DNA of 9,846 nucleotides, from contig UQZY01000052.1 in the NCBI GenBank assembly GCA_900545655.1, positions 1 through 9,846 on the forward strand. The letters run 5' to 3'. The position numbers were made by a program, and so were the translations under genes. The notes beneath the pieces are model-generated. The model saw only the letters and a list, made by a program, of their open reading frames with translations, made no database searches and had not been told where the DNA came from. The DNA comes from an uncultured Oscillospiraceae bacterium. Its GTDB lineage: Bacteria; Bacillota; Clostridia; Oscillospirales; Acutalibacteraceae. Below, one piece after another: positions 6,488 through 9,846 of this stretch (position 1 is its first letter; each line of letters opens with the position of its first letter).

Positions 6488-6650
6488 CATTTTTTCATTT
6501 TTTTTGAATTTTCCGATTTACCCGAAAAATCAGGGTAAAATCACTCTCAAAAACCACGCTTTTTTCACACGAAAAAGCAAAAGAAAAATCAGATTTTATT
6601 CGGATTTTTTCAGAGAAAATCCGGTCAGAAATCAGAATGATTTTTAAGGA
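6488..6650 (-). other. AT-rich 3' untranslated region of htpG with small hairpins
   Basis: No coding sequence is seen here. Two modest hairpins are visible on the - strand: CGGATTTT with AAAATCCG (6601-6623) and TTTACCC with GGGTAAA (6517-6539). The word GAAAAATCAG occurs twice on the + strand (6524-6533 and 6583-6592). The first hairpin after the stop, followed by T-rich sequence, might be a weak terminator ahead of the strong one at 6446-6487. Confidence 0.5.
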
Positions 6651-8543
6651 TTACATAAGCTCGCAAATTGAATTTGCAAAAGCTGCCGGATCCTCAATCG
6701 GCATTCCCTCTATGAGAAGAGCCTGATTGTAGAGAAGCTCGGTATATGTTTTTACCTTTTCCCTGTCCGTTTTGAAAAGCTCGGTAATCGTTTTAAAAAT
6801 CTTATGATTTGTGTTAACCTCGAGAACCTTCTGTGCTTTGATTCTGTTTGCCATATCCGGCTGATTTGAAAGCGCTTTCTCCATCTCAAGAGAAATACCG
6901 CCCTCTGTCGAGATACATACGGGGTGAGACTTAAGTCTTCCGGAAGCACGTACAGCCGTAACCTTGTCGCCGAGAGCCTCCTTCATGAAGTCAAACAATT
7001 CCTTGTTGTCCTCATCAAGCTTCTTGACGTTTTCCTTATCCTCATCAGACTCTATTCCGAGATCATCATCTGATACGGAACGGATTTCCTTGTCGTCGTA
7101 TGCCTGCATTGTCTTGAGGGCAAATTCATCGACATCTTCCGTGAGATAGAGAATCTCATATCCCTTATCAAGGATACGCTCTGCCTGAGGAAGCTTTGAA
7201 ATCTGGTCAACGGATTCACCGCATGCATAGTAAATATACTTCTGATCATCCTTCATACGTGATACGTATTCTTCAAGTGTTGTGTATTTCGACTCAAACG
7301 ATGAATAGAAGATGAGAAGGTCTTTAAGTGTTTCAACGTTCATACCAAAACTCTGATAAACACCGAACTTTATCTGCATACCGAATTGCTTCCAGAATTC
7401 CTCATATTTCTCACGGTCATTTCTTTGCATGGAGAGAAGCTCGCTCTTTATCTTTTTCTCAAGATGCTTTGCTATAACGCTTACCTGCCTGTCCTGCTGC
7501 AGCATCTCACGTGAGATGTTAAGCGAGAGGTCGGCCGAGTCAACCACACCGCGTACAAAGCTGAAGTAATCAGGTAAAAGGTCCTTGCAGGTTTCCATGA
7601 TAAGAACGCCCGATGCATAAAGTCGGAGCCCCTTTTCAAAGTCCTTGCTGTAGTAGTTAAACGGCGCTCTGCCCGGTATGAAGAGAAGTGCATTGTACGT
7701 TGCCGCACCCTCCGTAGACGAGTGAATTACGCGAAGAGGATCCGTGTAGTCATAAAATGTATCCTTATAAAACTGATTGTACTCCTCCGGCTTTACCTCA
7801 TTCTTGTTCTTTTTCCAGATAGGAGTCATGGTGTTGAGGGTTTCCTCCTTTTGGATATCCTCATACTCATCCTCTGTCCCCTCCTTAAGCTCGTGACTTG
7901 TAGTCATCATCTTTATGGGGTAACGGATGTAATCGGAGTACTGCTTTACAAGGCTCCTTATCTCATACTCGGAGGTAAAACGTGAGTATTTCTCATCCTC
8001 GGTATCATCCTTGAGGGTCAAGGTTATCGTTGTGCCGTGACCGTCGCGTTCTGTCTCCGTGATTGTATAACCGTCCGCTCCGGTGGATACCCACTTGTAT
8101 GCGGTATCTGCACCGTAAGCCTTACTTACAACCTCAACCTTCTTCGCAACCATAAACGCAGAGTAGAAGCCTACACCGAATTGACCGATGATATCTATGT
8201 CCTCGGCAGCCTTTTCATCCGACAGTTCATCATTTTTAAAGATGCCGGAGCCGCTTTTACAGATAGTACCGAGGTTCTGCTCAAGCTCTTCCTTAGTCAT
8301 ACCGATACCGTTATCGGATATGGTGAGCTTCTTATTTTCTTCATCCCTGTCAATAAAGATGAAAAAATCCGACCTTGAAAGACCGCCGATATTGTCAGTC
8401 AGGGTCTTGTAATAAAGCTTGTCCATCGCATCCGATGCATTTGAGATAAGCTCACGAAGGAATATTTCCTTGTTCGTGTAAATGGAATTAATCATAAGGT
8501 CAAGCAGCCTTTTCGACTCTGCCTTAAACTGTTTTTTTGCCAT
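6651..8543 (-). CDS. htpG: Chaperone protein HtpG (bacterial Hsp90)
   Basis: ATP-dependent dimeric chaperone that remodels cytosolic client proteins. The 630 residues match the family's usual length of about 625. The N-terminal GHKL ATPase domain shows ELISNASDA (Glu31, Asn35, Asp38), DNGIGM (Asp77-Met82) and GQFGVGFYSAF (120-130). The middle domain contains SLNISREMLQ, with the Arg that contacts ATP during hydrolysis, and the C-terminal dimerisation domain ends near SICELM. The frame stays open further upstream to a TTG at 8627, but the ATG at 8541-8543 is the better start: it has AGAGG 8 bases before it (8552-8556), and MAKKQFKAES matches the start expected for the family. A CIRCE operator and promoter lie upstream, so heat-shock control by HrcA is expected, with a leader of about 127 bases. 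Confidence 0.97.
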   Translation of the reverse strand: MAKKQFKAESKRLLDLMINSIYTNKEIFLRELISNASDAMDKLYYKTLTDNIGGLSRSDFFIFIDRDEENKKLTISDNGIGMTKEELEQNLGTICKSGSGIFKNDELSDEKAAEDIDIIGQFGVGFYSAFMVAKKVEVVSKAYGADTAYKWVSTGADGYTITETERDGHGTTITLTLKDDTEDEKYSRFTSEYEIRSLVKQYSDYIRYPIKMMTTSHELKEGTEDEYEDIQKEETLNTMTPIWKKNKNEVKPEEYNQFYKDTFYDYTDPLRVIHSSTEGAATYNALLFIPGRAPFNYYSKDFEKGLRLYASGVLIMETCKDLLPDYFSFVRGVVDSADLSLNISREMLQQDRQVSVIAKHLEKKIKSELLSMQRNDREKYEEFWKQFGMQIKFGVYQSFGMNVETLKDLLIFYSSFESKYTTLEEYVSRMKDDQKYIYYACGESVDQISKLPQAERILDKGYEILYLTEDVDEFALKTMQAYDDKEIRSVSDDDLGIESDEDKENVKKLDEDNKELFDFMKEALGDKVTAVRASGRLKSHPVCISTEGGISLEMEKALSNQPDMANRIKAQKVLEVNTNHKIFKTITELFKTDREKVKTYTELLYNQALLIEGMPIEDPAAFANSICELM

Positions 8544-8630
8544 GATAAACACCTCTGATATTTTTTGATACGTCCTGCCGTCCGGCGATGTATACCCTCC
8601 CAAACGGCATTTCGTGTATTTATACAAAAT

Positions 8631-8675
8631 TATGTGTTGTTAGCACTCTTTATGTCCGAGTGCTAACAACACATA
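8631..8675. promoter_or_regulatory. CIRCE operator (HrcA binding site) of htpG, extended palindrome
   Basis: TTAGCACTC (8640-8648), nine bases, GAGTGCTAA (8658-8666): a perfect match to the CIRCE consensus bound by the heat-shock repressor HrcA. The symmetry continues outward so that both arms are 18 bases with no mismatch (8631-8648 and 8658-8675). The predicted htpG transcription start falls within the promoter-proximal arm, so bound HrcA would block the polymerase. Confidence 0.97.
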
Positions 8676-8676
8676 T

Positions 8677-8705
8677 ACTATACCCCCTATGTCTTAAAAA
8701 TTCAA
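8677..8705 (-). promoter_or_regulatory. Sigma-A promoter of htpG
   Basis: On the - strand TTGAAT (8700-8705), 17 bases, TATAGT (8677-8682). The -35 box lies inside the last codons of murE and the predicted start near 8670 is in the CIRCE arm, the expected arrangement for an HrcA-regulated gene. Confidence 0.75.
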
Positions 8706-9846
8706 GGCTTTTTTTACAATTTTTTCTTCATTAAACGGGAATTTTACATCGCCCAGTATCTGATAACATTCGTGACCCTTTCCCGCAAGCAACAAAAGGT
8801 CTCCCGGAAGCAGCATATTGACCGCCTTTACTATTGCCTTCTCTCGGTCAAGAATAATTCTGTATGGCTTTCCGCCCTCGCAAAGCGCCGGCAAAACGTC
8901 CATGACTATCTGCAGAGGATCCTCATTGCGCGGATTGTCGGAGGTAAAATAAATAAAATCCGAATACCTTGATACAACCTCCGCCATCAGAGGGCGCTTG
9001 GTACGGTCCCGCTCGCCGCCGCAGCCGAACAGCGTGATGATTCTCCCGTCATGTATTTCCCGAACGGTTGTCAAAATATTCATCAGTGCATCCGGCGTGT
9101 GAGCAAAGTCTATCATTATCGTATAATCTGTTTTAAGATTAAGTATCTGTGCCCTGCCGCGCACCGGCTTTATTTCCGTAACCGCATCTATTATTTCGTC
9201 AAACCCGAAGCCCAGCATATGAAGCACAGCCATGGCGGACATCACATTGTAAACAGTAAATCTTCCTATTACCGGAACATGAACATGAGTTTTCGTTTCA
9301 AAAAAGTTCATGAGAAAATCCGTGCCGTTTGGCGACAATTCAATATTTTCCGCGCTTATATCCGTACACGTACAGATCGCGCTTATGTTTGCAAAAGGAA
9401 GATTTTTCTTTGCATAGTCATGGAAGAATTCCTCTCCGACCGGGTCATCTGCATTGAATACCATTGACTTAGACATATCCAGTATTTTTCGCTTTGCCGC
9501 CTTGTAATTTTCAAACGTCTTATGATAATCAAGATGATCCCTCGAAAGATTCGTAAACACCCCGACGTCAAATTCAAGCCCCTTTACACGATTCTGCATA
9601 AGGCCATGGGACGATACCTCGAGCACGAGGTATTCGACGCCGCTCTTCTCCATATATCCCATATGATATTTTATCGTCTCAAGCGGCGGCGTCGTAAGGC
9701 CGACATCAAAAAACATATCATCATAAAGAATTCCGAGAGTCCCTATGATGCCGACCTTACGTCCCATGCCTTTTAACATATCATATATAAATTGCGCCGT
9801 TGAGCTTTTACCGTTGGTTCCTGTTATACCTATTATTTTCAAAAAA
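8694..9846 (-). CDS. murE: UDP-MurNAc-tripeptide synthetase MurE, meso-DAP type (5' end outside window)
   Basis: Adds the third amino acid to UDP-MurNAc-L-Ala-D-Glu in cytoplasmic peptidoglycan precursor synthesis. About 383 residues are present; the frame runs off the window edge (the TTG at 9840-9842 is an internal Leu), so the N-terminal UDP-binding domain of roughly 100 residues is missing from view. Seen in order, numbering from that Leu: P-loop GTNGKSST (8-15), TTPPLET, EVSSHGL, NLSRDHLDYH, NYKAAKRK with the Lys expected to be carbamylated, PVRGRAQ, IDFAHTPDAL, FGCGGERDRTKRP, DNPR (302-305) and AGKGHECYQ. DNPR is the signature that reads meso-diaminopimelate rather than lysine, so the cell wall is predicted to be DAP-type. 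The P-loop has Ser where most relatives have Thr (GKT), a conservative change. The stop overlaps the htpG promoter. Confidence 0.96.
   Translation of the reverse strand, partial: FLKIIGITGTNGKSSTAQFIYDMLKGMGRKVGIIGTLGILYDDMFFDVGLTTPPLETIKYHMGYMEKSGVEYLVLEVSSHGLMQNRVKGLEFDVGVFTNLSRDHLDYHKTFENYKAAKRKILDMSKSMVFNADDPVGEEFFHDYAKKNLPFANISAICTCTDISAENIELSPNGTDFLMNFFETKTHVHVPVIGRFTVYNVMSAMAVLHMLGFGFDEIIDAVTEIKPVRGRAQILNLKTDYTIMIDFAHTPDALMNILTTVREIHDGRIITLFGCGGERDRTKRPLMAEVVSRYSDFIYFTSDNPRNEDPLQIVMDVLPALCEGGKPYRIILDREKAIVKAVNMLLPGDLLLLAGKGHECYQILGDVKFPFNEEKIVKKALNF

Noticed and set aside
8544..8627. 28-residue N-terminal extension of HtpG from a TTG at 8627
   Set aside because: No ribosome binding site precedes it, and it adds residues not expected at the start of HtpG; this stretch is the leader after CIRCE.
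1..9846. CRISPR array, tRNA or rRNA genes, insertion sequence
   Set aside because: No regularly spaced repeats, cloverleaf-like segments or transposase-like frames were seen on either strand.

Overview
The window looks like a chromosomal segment of a low-to-moderate GC member of the Clostridia, plausibly an Oscillospiraceae/Ruminococcaceae-type gut anaerobe. The evidence is the clostridial style of the RHS protein, strong GGAGG-type ribosome binding sites, an HrcA/CIRCE operator, a Firmicutes-type Cys-Gln thioester surface protein, and a MurE carrying the DNPR signature of meso-diaminopimelate addition. The exact genus cannot be fixed by reading alone.

Layout. Bases 1-2092 (+ strand) are the 3' end of a polymorphic-toxin locus: the C-terminal part of an RHS/YD-repeat protein, a His-rich toxin-like tip displaced into another frame at an A-rich tract, and a downstream two-repeat protein that is the likely immunity protein. 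A perfect 14-bp hairpin (2110-2142) separates this locus from the convergent - strand genes. Reading the - strand from right to left, these are murE (5' end outside the window), htpG with a CIRCE operator and sigma-A-type promoter, a short single-stranded DNA-binding protein, a thioester-domain surface protein, and thrS lacking its TGS domain.

Functionally, the - strand block is mostly housekeeping: peptidoglycan precursor synthesis, an HrcA-controlled Hsp90 chaperone, a small SSB and threonyl-tRNA synthetase. A surface adhesin-like gene is inserted among them. Each gene seems to carry its own signals rather than forming one operon: CIRCE and promoter for htpG, a strong terminator after htpG, and a promoter inside the end of the adhesin gene for thrS.

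The most unusual element lies between ssb and the surface-protein gene. A 118-bp segment (5919-6036) has 19-bp imperfect inverted repeats at its ends. It holds a promoter-like TTGACA-17-TAAAAA that points away from the surface gene. This geometry fits a phase-variable invertible promoter caught in the OFF orientation; a structured leader RNA or long-loop terminator is the main alternative. The RHS gene also appears decayed: part of the conserved core is missing and the toxin tip is out of frame.
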